From: Methyloceanibacter stevinii
GTDB lineage: Bacteria > Pseudomonadota > Alphaproteobacteria > Rhizobiales > Methyloligellaceae
Direction of reading: 5' to 3'
Length of the DNA stretch: 64,000 nucleotides
NCBI RefSeq assembly: GCF_001723355.1
Contig: NZ_LPWE01000005.1
Coordinates: 1 to 64,000 of the forward strand
Positions 54,567 to 63,287 of the stretch are shown one piece after another; position 1 is the stretch's first letter; every line of letters starts with the position of its first letter. Made by a program: the position numbers and the translations under genes. The notes under the pieces are model-generated. The model was not told the DNA's origin and ran no database searches. It saw only the letters and a list, made by a program, of their open reading frames with translations.

Positions 54567-55076
54567 ATGAGTAGTGCGGCCGAGCCCATCACCTCCAAAC
54601 GGTCGCTGATAGGGCTTGGTGTCGCGCTGCTGATCTGCTTTGCCGCATCGCTCATCGGCAGCGCCTTCACGTCGCCCAATCTCGCCTGGTACGCCACGCT
54701 CGAGAAGCCGGGCTTCACCCCGCCGAACAGTGTCTTCCCCATCGTGTGGACGATCCTGTTCGCCATGATGGCGGTGTCGGCGTGGCTCGTCTGGCGGCAG
54801 CCTGCTGACGACGGCGACAAGAAGACGGCCCTGACCTGGTTCGGTATCCAGCTCGCCCTGAACGTGCTCTGGTCCTTCGCCTTCTTCCAGATGCACAGCC
54901 CCATCGCCGGTCTCGCAGTGATCTTGTGGCTGCTGGTCGCGATCGTCCTGACCATGGTGTTTTTCGACCGGGTCAGCCGCGTCGCCGCACTCCTTCTCAT
55001 CCCTTATCTGCTCTGGGTCGGCTTCGCCGCCGGCCTGAATTTCGCGATCTGGGCGCTGAACGCCGGCGCGGCTTAG
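54567..55076 (+). CDS. TspO/MBR family protein
   Basis: 169 aa with five membrane helices. WYATLEKPGFTPPNSVFPIVWTILFAMMAVSAWLVW is the conserved core of the family (given in two parts: WYATLEKPGFTPPN at ~45 and FPIVWTILFAMMA after it), with ALNVLWSFAFFQ and PYLLWVGFAAGLN further on. TspO proteins bind tetrapyrroles and are tied to porphyrin regulation in alphaproteobacteria. Starts 10 bp after mcd, probably in the same transcript. Confidence 0.88.
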   Translation: MSSAAEPITSKRSLIGLGVALLICFAASLIGSAFTSPNLAWYATLEKPGFTPPNSVFPIVWTILFAMMAVSAWLVWRQPADDGDKKTALTWFGIQLALNVLWSFAFFQMHSPIAGLAVILWLLVAIVLTMVFFDRVSRVAALLLIPYLLWVGFAAGLNFAIWALNAGAA

Positions 55077-55086
55077 GGGCAGCGGC

Positions 55087-55914
55087 ATGGCGCGGCGCTC
55101 CGTTCTCATCACAGGCTGCTCTTCCGGCATCGGGCTCGCGGCCGCCGAGACCATGAAGGAGCGCGGCTGGCGCGTGTTCGCCACAGCCCGCAAGCCGGAA
55201 GACCTGGCGCGACTCAAGGACGAGGTCGGCGTCGAGAGCGTCTATCTCGACTACACCGAGCCCGATTCGATCGCCGCGGCTGCGGATCACGTTCTGACGG
55301 CAACGGACGGTACGCTGACCGCGCTCTTCAACAACGGCGCCTACGGGCAGCCCGGCGCCATCGAGGATCTCCCGACCGAGGCGCTGCGCGCGCAATTCGA
55401 AACCAACGTGTTCGGCTGGCACGATCTGACGCGCCGGGTGATCGCGCCGATGCGGGCCCGCAATGAAGGACGTATCGTTCAGTGTTCCTCCGTCCTCGGC
55501 CTGCTTGCCGCGCCCTACCGGGGGGCCTATTGCGCCTCGAAGTTCGCCATCGAGGCGCTGACGGATACGCTCCGCATCGAGTTGAAGGACACGGCCATCC
55601 ACGTGAGTTTGATCGAGCCGGGACCTATCGCCACCCGCTTCGTCGAGACGGCGATCAAGCACTACAAGCGGAATATCGACATGGAGAACTCGGCCCATGC
55701 CGAGATTTACCGGGAACGGCTTGCGAAGATGGAAGACGGCGGGCAGATGGCATTTAAGCTCGAGCCGGAGGCCGTTTGCCGCCGGCTCGTTCATGCGCTC
55801 GAGGCGAAGCGTCCCAAGACGCGCTACTACGTGACGGTTCCGACCTTTGTGGGCGCTTACCTGCGCCGGATTCTGCCGGCGCGCGCGCTCGATTTCGTCG
55901 CCGCGAAGAACTAG
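55087..55914 (+). CDS. Short-chain dehydrogenase/reductase
   Basis: 275 aa. Classical SDR: coenzyme motif TGCSSGIGLAAAE near residue 10, NNGAYGQ, catalytic Ser in VQCSSVLGL and YxxxK as YCASKFA. The N-terminus and C-terminal lipid-enzyme-like tail suggest an oxidoreductase acting on hydrophobic alcohols or ketones, substrate unknown. 10 bp after the TspO gene. Confidence 0.9.
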   Translation: MARRSVLITGCSSGIGLAAAETMKERGWRVFATARKPEDLARLKDEVGVESVYLDYTEPDSIAAAADHVLTATDGTLTALFNNGAYGQPGAIEDLPTEALRAQFETNVFGWHDLTRRVIAPMRARNEGRIVQCSSVLGLLAAPYRGAYCASKFAIEALTDTLRIELKDTAIHVSLIEPGPIATRFVETAIKHYKRNIDMENSAHAEIYRERLAKMEDGGQMAFKLEPEAVCRRLVHALEAKRPKTRYYVTVPTFVGAYLRRILPARALDFVAAKN

Positions 55915-55993
55915 ACTCATTTGCTTGGCGCGGATCGCGCCCAAACACAGCCCGTCAAACGGGGGCACTCGCACGGGCCACCTGGAGGCCACT

Positions 55994-56194
55994 TTGGAAT
56001 ACGTACTTCGCTGGATTCTGCCGTTCGCGGTATTGCTGGTCGTGATCGTCCTGGTCTTCGGCCTGTTCAACATGCTCCGGGGCAACAATCCGAATCTCAG
56101 CCAGAAATTGATGCGCGCGCGCGTCCTTTTGCAGCTCGCGGCCCTTATCGTGGCGATGGCAATTGCCTATCTTGCGGGGACGCGTCCCCACTAG
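55994..56194 (+). CDS. Small twin-TM protein (HIG1-like)
   Basis: 66 aa from a TTG start with GGAGG 5 bases upstream. Two hydrophobic helices (WILPFAVLLVVIVLVFGLF and LLQLAALIVAMAIAYLAG) joined by a loop containing NPNLSQKLMRARV, which is the core of HIG1-domain proteins linked to respiratory complexes. Conserved before pduO-etf genes in Hyphomicrobiales. Confidence 0.75.
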   Translation: MEYVLRWILPFAVLLVVIVLVFGLFNMLRGNNPNLSQKLMRARVLLQLAALIVAMAIAYLAGTRPH

Positions 56195-56320
56195 GCAGGG
56201 TTGACCCCTCCCAGGGCAGGGCTACGCTGTTTTGGAATAGCAGGGTAGCGGTCGCGCGCCCGGCCCTTTGGGCAGTCGTTCCTCGGAGCGATGCCCCTTC
56301 GGGCGATCGTTTGGGGCACT

Positions 56321-56899
56321 ATGGTCAAGCTGAACAAGATTTACACGCGAACCGGCGACGACGGGACGACGGCGCTCGGCACGGGCGACCGCGTCGCCAA
56401 GTACGATTTGCGCGTGGAGGCTTACGGCACGGTCGATGAGACCAATGCGACAATCGGGCTTGCGCGGGTTCACACCGGCACGTCGGACCCCAAACTCGAC
56501 GCCATGCTCATGCGAATCCAGAACGATCTGTTCGATCTCGGCGCCGATCTTTGTTTCCCGGAGGAGATGAAGAAGGGCGAAGCGGCACTTCGCGTCAGCG
56601 ACGCCCAGATCGCGCGCCTCGAAGCGGAGATCGACGAGATGAACGGCGTGCTCGATCCGCTCCGCTCGTTTGTCCTGCCGGGCGGCTCTCCCGCCGCGGC
56701 CTATCTGCATCTGGCCCGCACGGTTTGCCGCCGGGCCGAGCGTTTGGTCGTTGCGCTCGCGGCGCGCCCCGACGAGCCCGTCAGCACGCAAGCGGTCGGT
56801 TACGTCAACCGGCTCTCGGATTTCCTGTTCGTTGCGGGTCGCTACGCAAACGACAAGGGTGCGTCCGACGTGTTGTGGGTCCCCGGCCAGAACCGCTGA
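56321..56899 (+). CDS. Cob(I)alamin adenosyltransferase (PduO type)
   Basis: 192 aa. Transfers the adenosyl group of ATP to cob(I)alamin, making the cofactor required by Ecm and methylmalonyl-CoA mutase. Motifs: LNKIYTRTGDDGTTALGTG at the N-terminus (ATP site), VDETNATIGLARV, and SFVLPGGSPAAAYLHLARTVCRRAER at the C-terminus. Start chosen at 56321; the ATG at 56291 would add 10 non-conserved residues. Confidence 0.93.
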   Translation: MVKLNKIYTRTGDDGTTALGTGDRVAKYDLRVEAYGTVDETNATIGLARVHTGTSDPKLDAMLMRIQNDLFDLGADLCFPEEMKKGEAALRVSDAQIARLEAEIDEMNGVLDPLRSFVLPGGSPAAAYLHLARTVCRRAERLVVALAARPDEPVSTQAVGYVNRLSDFLFVAGRYANDKGASDVLWVPGQNR

Positions 56900-56916
56900 A
56901 GCGGGGTGATGCGCCC

Positions 56917-57630
56917 GTGTTCGTCCCCCTCCATGACACCAACCCTCTCAAGAAGATCAGCTTTCCCTATGTGACGGTGGGCCTCATCGCCCTCAATGTT
57001 GCGGTCTATGTGGTCCTGCAAACGGGCTGGGTGGTGCCGCTGGAGGACGAAGACCTGTCCGCGTTCGCGGTCGTCCCGGCGCAGTTTCTTGCGAACACCG
57101 CGGGCGACACGCCCTTTCTTGCGTCGGGCGGCGTTCTGGTCCCCGAACGTCTCACCCTCGTCACCTACATGTTTCTGCACGGCGGTTGGGTTCACCTGAT
57201 CGGGAACATGCTGTTCCTGTGGGTGTTCGGCGACAATATCGAGGACGCGATGGGGCATATGCGCTTCATCATGTTCTATGTGATGTGCGGGATATTCGCC
57301 GCGCTGTCCCATACCTACATGCTGCCGCATTCGGACCTGCCGCTGATCGGCGCATCCGGCGCGGTGGCCGGGGTCATTTCGTCCTATTTGATCCTGCATC
57401 CGAAGGTGAAGGTTTGGGTGCTGGCCCTCTGGCGCGTTCCGATCCGCATTACTGCGGCCTGGGCGTTGGGTATTTGGATTCTGGCACAATTCGCCAATCT
57501 ATTCTTTGCGAGCGAGGAAGCCGTCGCCTGGTGGGCGCATCTCGGCGGGCTGCTTTCCGGGGCCCTTTTGATCCTCTTCATGCGGCGGCGGGGAGTGGTA
57601 CTTTTCGACCGCACGCGCGGTGGCGCCTAA
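56917..57630 (+). CDS. Rhomboid family intramembrane serine protease
   Basis: 237 aa from GTG 56917; an open frame extends upstream but overlaps pduO. Catalytic serine in IGASGAVAGVISSYLIL and catalytic His in WWAHLGGLLSGALL, with HGGWVHLIGNMLFLWVFGDN as the first conserved block. Six-helix rhomboid core. Substrate unknown. Confidence 0.9.
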   Translation: MFVPLHDTNPLKKISFPYVTVGLIALNVAVYVVLQTGWVVPLEDEDLSAFAVVPAQFLANTAGDTPFLASGGVLVPERLTLVTYMFLHGGWVHLIGNMLFLWVFGDNIEDAMGHMRFIMFYVMCGIFAALSHTYMLPHSDLPLIGASGAVAGVISSYLILHPKVKVWVLALWRVPIRITAAWALGIWILAQFANLFFASEEAVAWWAHLGGLLSGALLILFMRRRGVVLFDRTRGGA

Positions 57631-57706
57631 GGCTTCACACGCCGCAATTCGGGACTCCGTGCCACCATTGACTTGAGACATTTCGGGCTTTACGGTCGCC
57701 GCCATT

Positions 57707-57718
57707 TCGCACGTGCGA
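57707..57718. promoter_or_regulatory. 12-bp palindrome upstream of etfB
   Basis: TCGCACGTGCGA, perfect dyad, 50 bp before the etfB start. Could be a regulator site on the etfBA-hbd promoter; no known consensus fits. Confidence 0.3.
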
Positions 57719-57768
57719 GATATTGGCTTTGGGGCAAGTCAAACCCTCTTGGGGACCAAAAAGACCAT

Positions 57769-58518
57769 ATGAAAATCTTAGTACCCATCAAACGCGTCAT
57801 CGATTCCAACGTGAAAGTCCGGGTGAAATCCGACGGCACTGGCGTCGACCTGGCCAACGTGAAAATGTCGATGAATCCATTCTGCGAGATCGCAGTCGAG
57901 GAAGCCGTCCGCATGAAAGAGCGCGGCGAGGCGAGCGAAATCGTGGCCGTCTCGATCGGTACCGCCAAGGCCCAGGATACGCTGCGGACGGCGCTCGCCA
58001 TGGGCGCGGATCGCGCCATTCTGGTGAAGACCGACGAGACCGTGGAGCCGCTGGCCGTGGCCAAGGTGCTGCAGGCCGTCGTCAAGAACGAGACGCCCGA
58101 TCTCGTCATTCTCGGCAAGCAGGCGATCGACGACGATTGCAATCAGACGGGGCAGATGCTGGCCGGCCTTCTGGATGTGCCGCAAGGCACGTTCGCCTCG
58201 AAGGTCGAGTTCGACGGCGACATGGTGAAGGTGACCCGCGAGGTCGATGGCGGTCTGGAGACCGTGTCGCTCACCAAGCCGGCCGTGATCACGACGGACC
58301 TACGCTTGAACGAGCCGCGCTATGCCTCGTTGCCGAACATCATGAAGGCAAAGAAGAAGCCGATCGACGAGACCACTCCTGAGGACCTCGGCGTCGACAT
58401 CGCGCCGCGGCTGAAGGTGCTGGCGGTCGATGAGCCCAAGGCGCGCGAGGCCGGTATCAAGGTCGACGACGTGGCGGCCCTTGTCGACAAACTCAAGAAT
58501 GAAGCGGGGGTTCTGTAG
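57769..58518 (+). CDS. etfB: Electron transfer flavoprotein, beta subunit
   Basis: 249 aa. ETF carries electrons from acyl-CoA dehydrogenases such as Mcd to ETF:quinone oxidoreductase. [19 protein letters not shown] start, [14 protein letters not shown] and [19 protein letters not shown] blocks are typical. ATG at 57769 is chosen over an upstream frame extension with no family resemblance. Overlaps nothing; etfA follows with no gap. Confidence 0.96.
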   Translation: MKILVPIKRVIDSNVKVRVKSDGTGVDLANVKMSMNPFCEIAVEEAVRMKERGEASEIVAVSIGTAKAQDTLRTALAMGADRAILVKTDETVEPLAVAKVLQAVVKNETPDLVILGKQAIDDDCNQTGQMLAGLLDVPQGTFASKVEFDGDMVKVTREVDGGLETVSLTKPAVITTDLRLNEPRYASLPNIMKAKKKPIDETTPEDLGVDIAPRLKVLAVDEPKAREAGIKVDDVAALVDKLKNEAGVL

Positions 58519-59469
58519 ATGGCCGTCCTGCTGCTCGCAGAGCACGACAACAAGACCCTCGCACCGGCGACCGCCAAGGCGTTGACCGCCGCGAAGGCAT
58601 TTGGAAGCGACGTGGACATTCTAGTCGCCGGCGAAGGCTGTCAGGCCGTGGCCGGCGAGGCCGCCAAGCTAGACGGTGTGCGCAAGGTCCTGCTGGCCGA
58701 TGCGCCGCAACTGGCGCACCGTCTCGCCGAAGATACGACGGCGACGATTCTGCCGCTCATGGCAGACTATTCGGCGCTGCTGGCGCCCGCGACGACCATG
58801 GGCAAGAACGTTCTGCCGCGCGTGGCGGCGCTGCTCGACGTGGGACAGATCTCCGACATCATTGAAGTAAAGTCGCCTGACACGTTCGTGCGGCCGATCT
58901 ATGCCGGCAATGCGCTGGAGACCGTCCAGACGTCGGACAAGACCATTGTCGCCACCGTGCGCACGACGGCGTTCGCGGCGACGGGCGAGGGCGGTACAGC
59001 GAGCGTTGAGACGGTTGGCGCCGGGGACGAGGTGCCGTCCTCCAGTTTTGTCGGCGCCGAGATCACCGAGAGCGAGAGGCCCGAGTTGACGGCGGCCCGC
59101 GTGGTGATTTCCGGCGGCCGCGGCATGGAGTCCGGCGAGAATTTCGAGAAGCTCATCGCGCCGGTCGCGACCGGCTCGGGGCGGGCAATCGGTGCGTCGA
59201 GAGCAGCCGTGGACTCTGGTTTCATGCCGAACGATTATCAAGTCGGCCAGACCGGCAAGGTGGTTGCGCCCGAGCTTTATGTCGCCGTCGGTATTTCCGG
59301 CGCCATTCAGCATCTCGCGGGTATGAAAGATTCCAAGGTGATCGTAGCGATCAACAAGGATGCGGAAGCCCCGATCTTCCAGGTTGCGGACTACGGTCTC
59401 GTCGGTGATCTGTTCGAGGTTTTGCCTGAGCTCAATGAAGAGTTGAAAAAGGCAGGCTACGGAGACTAG
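58519..59469 (+). CDS. etfA: Electron transfer flavoprotein, alpha subunit
   Basis: 316 aa. FAD-binding C-terminal domain with VLPRVAALLDVGQISDIIEV, GAIQHLAGMKDSKVIVAINKD and APIFQVADYGLVGDLFEVLP. Begins directly after the etfB stop codon. The pair is the expected electron acceptor for methylsuccinyl-CoA dehydrogenase encoded at 52.9-54.6 kb. Confidence 0.96.
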   Translation: MAVLLLAEHDNKTLAPATAKALTAAKAFGSDVDILVAGEGCQAVAGEAAKLDGVRKVLLADAPQLAHRLAEDTTATILPLMADYSALLAPATTMGKNVLPRVAALLDVGQISDIIEVKSPDTFVRPIYAGNALETVQTSDKTIVATVRTTAFAATGEGGTASVETVGAGDEVPSSSFVGAEITESERPELTAARVVISGGRGMESGENFEKLIAPVATGSGRAIGASRAAVDSGFMPNDYQVGQTGKVVAPELYVAVGISGAIQHLAGMKDSKVIVAINKDAEAPIFQVADYGLVGDLFEVLPELNEELKKAGYGD

Positions 59470-59555
59470 TCGCGTGCACGCAGTGCGCGGGACTGGCTGG
59501 GTAAGTCACGATGGATGGGCCGGTCGCCGGTCCGTTTTCGGAGCAGGAGCGTAGA

Positions 59556-60434
59556 GTGGAGCCTATTCGTAAAGTGGGCGTCGTTGGCGCGGGCCAGATG
59601 GGACGCGGTATCGCGCACGTGGTCGCGCTCAGCGGCTACGATGTGGCCATCAACGATCTTTCCAAGGAAGCCTATGACTCGGCCGTCGGGTCGATCACCA
59701 AGAACCTGACGCGCCAAGTGTCCAAGGGGAAGATTACCGAGGATGAAATGAACACGGCACTCGGCCGGATCTCCTTCGCAGAGAACTACGAGGGCCTGTC
59801 GGACGTGGATCTCGTTATCGAGGCGGCGACCGAGGACGAAACGGTCAAGCGCAAGATTTTCGTCGCGGTGTGTCCGTTCCTGAAGCCGGATACGATCCTT
59901 GCGACGAACACGTCCTCCATTTCCATTACGCGTCTTGCCGCCACGACCGACCGGCCCGAGCGCTTCATCGGCATGCATTTCATGAACCCGGTTCCGGTCA
60001 TGGAACTGGTGGAGATGATCCGCGGCATCGCAACCGACGATGCGACCTTCGTGCGCGCCAAGGAGCTCGTGGGCTCGATGGGTAAGACCATCGCGGTGTC
60101 CGAAGATTTTCCCGCCTTCATGGTCAACCGCATCCTGCTGCCGATGATCAACGAAGCGGTGTACACGCTTTACGAGGGCGTGGGCTCCGTGGACGCTATC
60201 GATACGGCCATGCGGCTTGGGGCGAACCATCCGATGGGGCCCTTGCAGCTTGCCGATTTCATTGGCCTGGATACTTGCCTGTCGATCATGCAGGTCCTCT
60301 ACGAGGGGCTTGCGGATTCCAAGTACCGGCCGTGCCCGCTTCTTGTGAAATACGTGGAAGCCGGGTGGCTGGGACGCAAGAGCAACCGCGGTTTCTACGA
60401 CTACCGTGGCGATGAGCCGATGCCCACGCGCTAA
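59556..60434 (+). CDS. hbd: 3-hydroxybutyryl-CoA dehydrogenase
   Basis: 292 aa from a GTG at 59556 preceded by CAGGAG; an ATG at 59511 would add 15 residues. NAD-binding motif VGVVGAGQMGRGIAHVV, catalytic His in IGMHFMNPVPVMELVEMI, and GFYDYRGDEP near the end identify the family. It interconverts (S)-3-hydroxybutyryl-CoA and acetoacetyl-CoA. It may serve beta-oxidation or crotonyl-CoA supply for the EMC pathway. Confidence 0.93.
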   Translation: MEPIRKVGVVGAGQMGRGIAHVVALSGYDVAINDLSKEAYDSAVGSITKNLTRQVSKGKITEDEMNTALGRISFAENYEGLSDVDLVIEAATEDETVKRKIFVAVCPFLKPDTILATNTSSISITRLAATTDRPERFIGMHFMNPVPVMELVEMIRGIATDDATFVRAKELVGSMGKTIAVSEDFPAFMVNRILLPMINEAVYTLYEGVGSVDAIDTAMRLGANHPMGPLQLADFIGLDTCLSIMQVLYEGLADSKYRPCPLLVKYVEAGWLGRKSNRGFYDYRGDEPMPTR

Positions 60435-60503
60435 GGCGCCAGACTTGACTTGGTATTGCGCCGGCGCGCGAGCCTGCCCTGCGGTCCCAATGGGAGGAAA
60501 GCA

Positions 60504-61127
60504 ATGAGCTCTTCATTCTCGCGTTTCGCCGGCCTTCTGGTGGCGCTGACCGTGCTCGTTGCGGGTCATGGTGCGTTCGCCGCCTGCGATCCCGAAACCG
60601 CCCTGTACGAAGACGAATTCGATTTTCTCGATGTCTCGTGGGGCAGCGCGGACGACAGCATTCTCATCAATGACGATGCTCTCCAGATCCGAGGCTCGGG
60701 TGGGGTCGTCAATCTCGAGACGAAGACGAAGGCCGCCGACGTCTGCGTCGACGTGACTATCGAGGAAGCCGAGAAGGTTTCCGACAGTCCGGCGGGCGTC
60801 GTATTCTGGTGGCAAGATTGGCAGAACTACTACGCGGTCTTCGTCTGGTCCGATGGCTGGATCGAAGTGCGCCGCATGGAAGACGGCGAGTCGAAGACCC
60901 TGTTCACCCAGGAAACCGATGCGCTCAACGCGGGCGCCGGCGCCGTCAACAACATCGAACTCACGCTGCAGCCGAAAGACGCCACGCTGATCGTGAACGG
61001 GACGGAAGTCCGCCGTTTTAAGGCGAAGCGCCCCAAGGATGGCGGTGCGGTGGGTCTCTACGGCATCTCGCCGGATGGTGCGCCAGCTACTTTCAGCTTC
61101 GACAATCTCATCGTCAACGCGCGCTAA
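60504..61127 (+). CDS. Secreted concanavalin-like beta-jelly-roll protein
   Basis: 207 aa from ATG 60504 after GGGAGGAAA. Signal peptide residues 1-27. The mature part is a beta-rich domain of the LamG/DUF1080 (3-keto-disaccharide hydrolase-like) kind: VVFWWQDWQNYYAVFVWSDG and GLYGISPDGAPATFSFDNLIV near the C-terminus. No catalytic residues assignable. Exported. Confidence 0.68.
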   Translation: MSSSFSRFAGLLVALTVLVAGHGAFAACDPETALYEDEFDFLDVSWGSADDSILINDDALQIRGSGGVVNLETKTKAADVCVDVTIEEAEKVSDSPAGVVFWWQDWQNYYAVFVWSDGWIEVRRMEDGESKTLFTQETDALNAGAGAVNNIELTLQPKDATLIVNGTEVRRFKAKRPKDGGAVGLYGISPDGAPATFSFDNLIVNAR

Positions 61128-61130
61128 GCC

Positions 61131-61610
61131 CTAGCGGCCAAAGAGCCAGTCCTCGAAAGTCGCGCGTGACCTTCGCAGATCCCGTGTGGCACTCATGCGG
61201 GGGGCAAGGTTCGGCTCGCCGCGTTCGGGAGAGGGCGGCAACGGCGCCCGCAAATCCCGTTCAGCCGATCGGGTCATGGCCTGGCGCGGGGCGCCGGGGT
61301 CCGTTGCGTGCGGACTGACGGCCACGGCCGATCGCGCACCGGCCTGTAGGTCCGTATGGGCCAGCCGCGGGTTCGGTCCTGGCGCCGCGCCACGGGGCGA
61401 CAGGCGCAGATTCGAAAAAGAGTGCCGCTGGTCGCGCCCCTCGCGCTCTGCCCGTGTGGCCCGCACCTGATCGAGTCCCGCCGGGGCGAGCCGGGGAGCC
61501 GGGGAGGGCTGCATGCGGCTGGTGGCTTCTCCGGACGGGGTTTCCGCATGCGCGGCAGCAGCGCATACGACCAGCGAAACGGAGAGCGTTCTCGCGAGGA
61601 GCTTCGGCAT
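61131..61610 (-). CDS. Secreted low-complexity protein
   Basis: 159 aa. Signal peptide residues 1-22 (LARTLSVSLVVCAAAAHA), then a Pro/Arg/Ala-rich disordered body with no domain, ending RATFEDWLFGR. It might be a real small exported protein or a chance frame in GC-rich DNA. Convergent with the jelly-roll gene, 3 bp apart. Confidence 0.45.
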   Translation of the reverse strand: MPKLLARTLSVSLVVCAAAAHAETPSGEATSRMQPSPAPRLAPAGLDQVRATRAEREGRDQRHSFSNLRLSPRGAAPGPNPRLAHTDLQAGARSAVAVSPHATDPGAPRQAMTRSAERDLRAPLPPSPERGEPNLAPRMSATRDLRRSRATFEDWLFGR

Positions 61611-61691
61611 GCCTGTTTCTTACGTCCGTCCACCGGTTCCAGCAAGACGTACTTCTCGACGCACCACACGCCCCCCGGGGGCTTCCGGCCA

Positions 61692-61714
61692 GGGCAGGCT
61701 GTCTCGGCCTGCCC
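61692..61714 (-). terminator. Hairpin after the ion channel gene
   Basis: GGGCAGGC and GCCTGCCC arms, 8 bp, with a 7-base loop, just past the channel stop codon on the minus strand. No U-tract follows. Confidence 0.3.
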
Positions 61715-61715
61715 C

Positions 61716-62593
61716 TCAGGCCCCCTCGCGCTTGGCGTTCGAAAGCAGCGCTCCCGACAGGGTCTCGAGGCGTGCTTCGATCCGGGCAAGCCGCGCGTCG
61801 ATCGACGGGGCGGTGATGGGGTTCTCGCTCGCGATCATCTCCGGCGCCTGTGCGTCGGGGTTTCCCTCCAGCTTTTCGTGTTCGGCCTGCAAGGTTTGGA
61901 TGACGATGCCGATCATCATGTTGAGGAAGATGAAGGCCACCAGGAAGATGAAGCTGAGATAGAACAGCCAGCTTAGCGGATAGACCGCCATGGTCTCGTA
62001 CATCACGTCGGTCCAATCCTCGAACGTCGCCACGCGGAAGAGCGTCAGCATCGCGATGGAGATGTTGCCCCACAGGGTCGGATTGATCTCGGCGAAGAAA
62101 ATGCTGCCGGCGGCGCCGTAAATGTAGAAGATGATGAACATCAGAAGCGTCACGTATCCCATGCGCGGGATCGCCTGCAGCAGCGCATTCAGCAGCACCT
62201 GCAGTTCTGGGATCATCGACACGAGCCGCATTACCCTGAAGATGCGCAGGAGCCGTCCGAGAAGCGCCATTTCGCTCTCGTCGATGGGAATGAGGCTGGC
62301 GGTCACGATCACGAAGTCGAAGATGTTCCACCCTTTCGAGAAGAACCGCTTCAGATTGTGCTCCGCCGCCATACGGATGAGCAGCTCGACCAGAAAGAAG
62401 ATCGTCACGGCATAGTCGAGGGCCTTGAGCCCCGCGGTGAGCTTCGGCCCTAGGGGGTAGTGCCGATGCCCACCTTGAGCGCCGAAATCACGATGACCGT
62501 GATGACGAACAGCTCGAAAATCTTGTTGCTGCGGATATCGATGAATAACTTTTTCAGACCGGGGGCCCGGTCCAGCACTGTCTTGTCGTTCAT
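61716..62593 (-). pseudogene. Voltage-gated-type cation channel, one -1 frameshift
   Basis: About 292 aa repaired. Starts MNDKTVLDRAPGLKKLFIDI at 62593; near 62461-62465 one base is lost, and restoring a G reads VGIGHYPLGPKLTAGLKAL. Six helices: voltage sensor with RLLRIFRVMRLVSMI as S4 (four regularly spaced Arg), then the pore with selectivity filter ATFEDWTD and S6 LSFIFLVAFIFLNMMIGIVIQ. Belongs to the NaChBac/NavAb-like one-domain family. The filter has Glu then Asp and a further Asp, unlike the sodium-selective LESW. A coiled coil at the C-terminus fits a tetramer. Confidence 0.87.
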
Positions 62594-62790
62594 TCGTCTC
62601 TCGGTATCGGGTCCTTCGTGGCGCTCCGTTGATCGGCGATCCTAGCGAGGATTATGGTTGAAAGGCGTATGACACCGCGCCGCTCTTTGCCAGCCGTACG
62701 GGTCGCGCCGGTCCGGGCGTGGACAGGCCCAATCGGCTCCGGGGGCGGCTGCCCGGCCGTCGCCAATGGTCGTCGTGTCGATGCGATCGG

Positions 62791-63075
62791 CTAGGAGGAG
62801 AGGCCGCGCTTGAGATCGTCGAAGGTCAGGGCCGGAACGACGTCGATGGCCGCATCCAGCGCCGCGAACATCATCTCGTTCAATTTCGGTAGGAGAGCCA
62901 CGTCCTCCAGGTCGAAGAAGATGTAGCCCGCGCGCTCGCCGCCCTCGAGCATGAAGTAGGCGGCTTCGGCCTGAGTTTCGGCGATCACGGCCTGGATGAC
63001 CTGTCCCAAACTGCCATCCTGAAAGGCTTCGTTTCCGCGTTCCACGGGAATTGAGAATCGCATCATCATTCGCAT
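62791..63075 (-). CDS. Small conserved alpha/beta protein
   Basis: 94 aa, no signal peptide. MMMRFSIPVERGNEAFQDGSLGQVI and YIFFDLEDVALLPKLNEMMFAALDAAIDVVPAL resemble a DUF3303-like ferredoxin-fold dimer family found with monooxygenase-type proteins. Function unknown. Confidence 0.65.
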   Translation of the reverse strand: MRMMMRFSIPVERGNEAFQDGSLGQVIQAVIAETQAEAAYFMLEGGERAGYIFFDLEDVALLPKLNEMMFAALDAAIDVVPALTFDDLKRGLSS

Positions 63076-63223
63076 TGCAGGCGTCTCCTTGGTGTCGGTT
63101 CACCGTAGCCAATCCGATATGCAGAAGAATGACTTAGGCAGGAATTTCTGCGGCTCGCCTTGTTGTAAATCTGTCATGAGAGAGGGCTACAGTCCGAACT
63201 TCCCTGACTATTATCTAGTCCTC

Positions 63224-63260
63224 AGAAAGCCCCGGGCGCCTCGTGCGGCCGGGGTTTTCT
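63224..63260. terminator. Strong hairpin between two leftward genes
   Basis: AGAAAGCCCCGG and CCGGGGTTTTCT arms (12 bp, one G-T pair) with a 13-base loop; the plus-strand side ends in TTTTCTCTC. Usable in both directions; on the minus strand it lies 27 bp after the LssY-type stop. Confidence 0.45.
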
Positions 63261-63287
63261 CTCGTCCTTGCCCGTTCGACGCGGCGC

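Noticed and set aside
63176-63260. Attenuator leader peptide reading
   Set aside because: Tyr/Phe content is modest and no biosynthetic gene follows on that strand.
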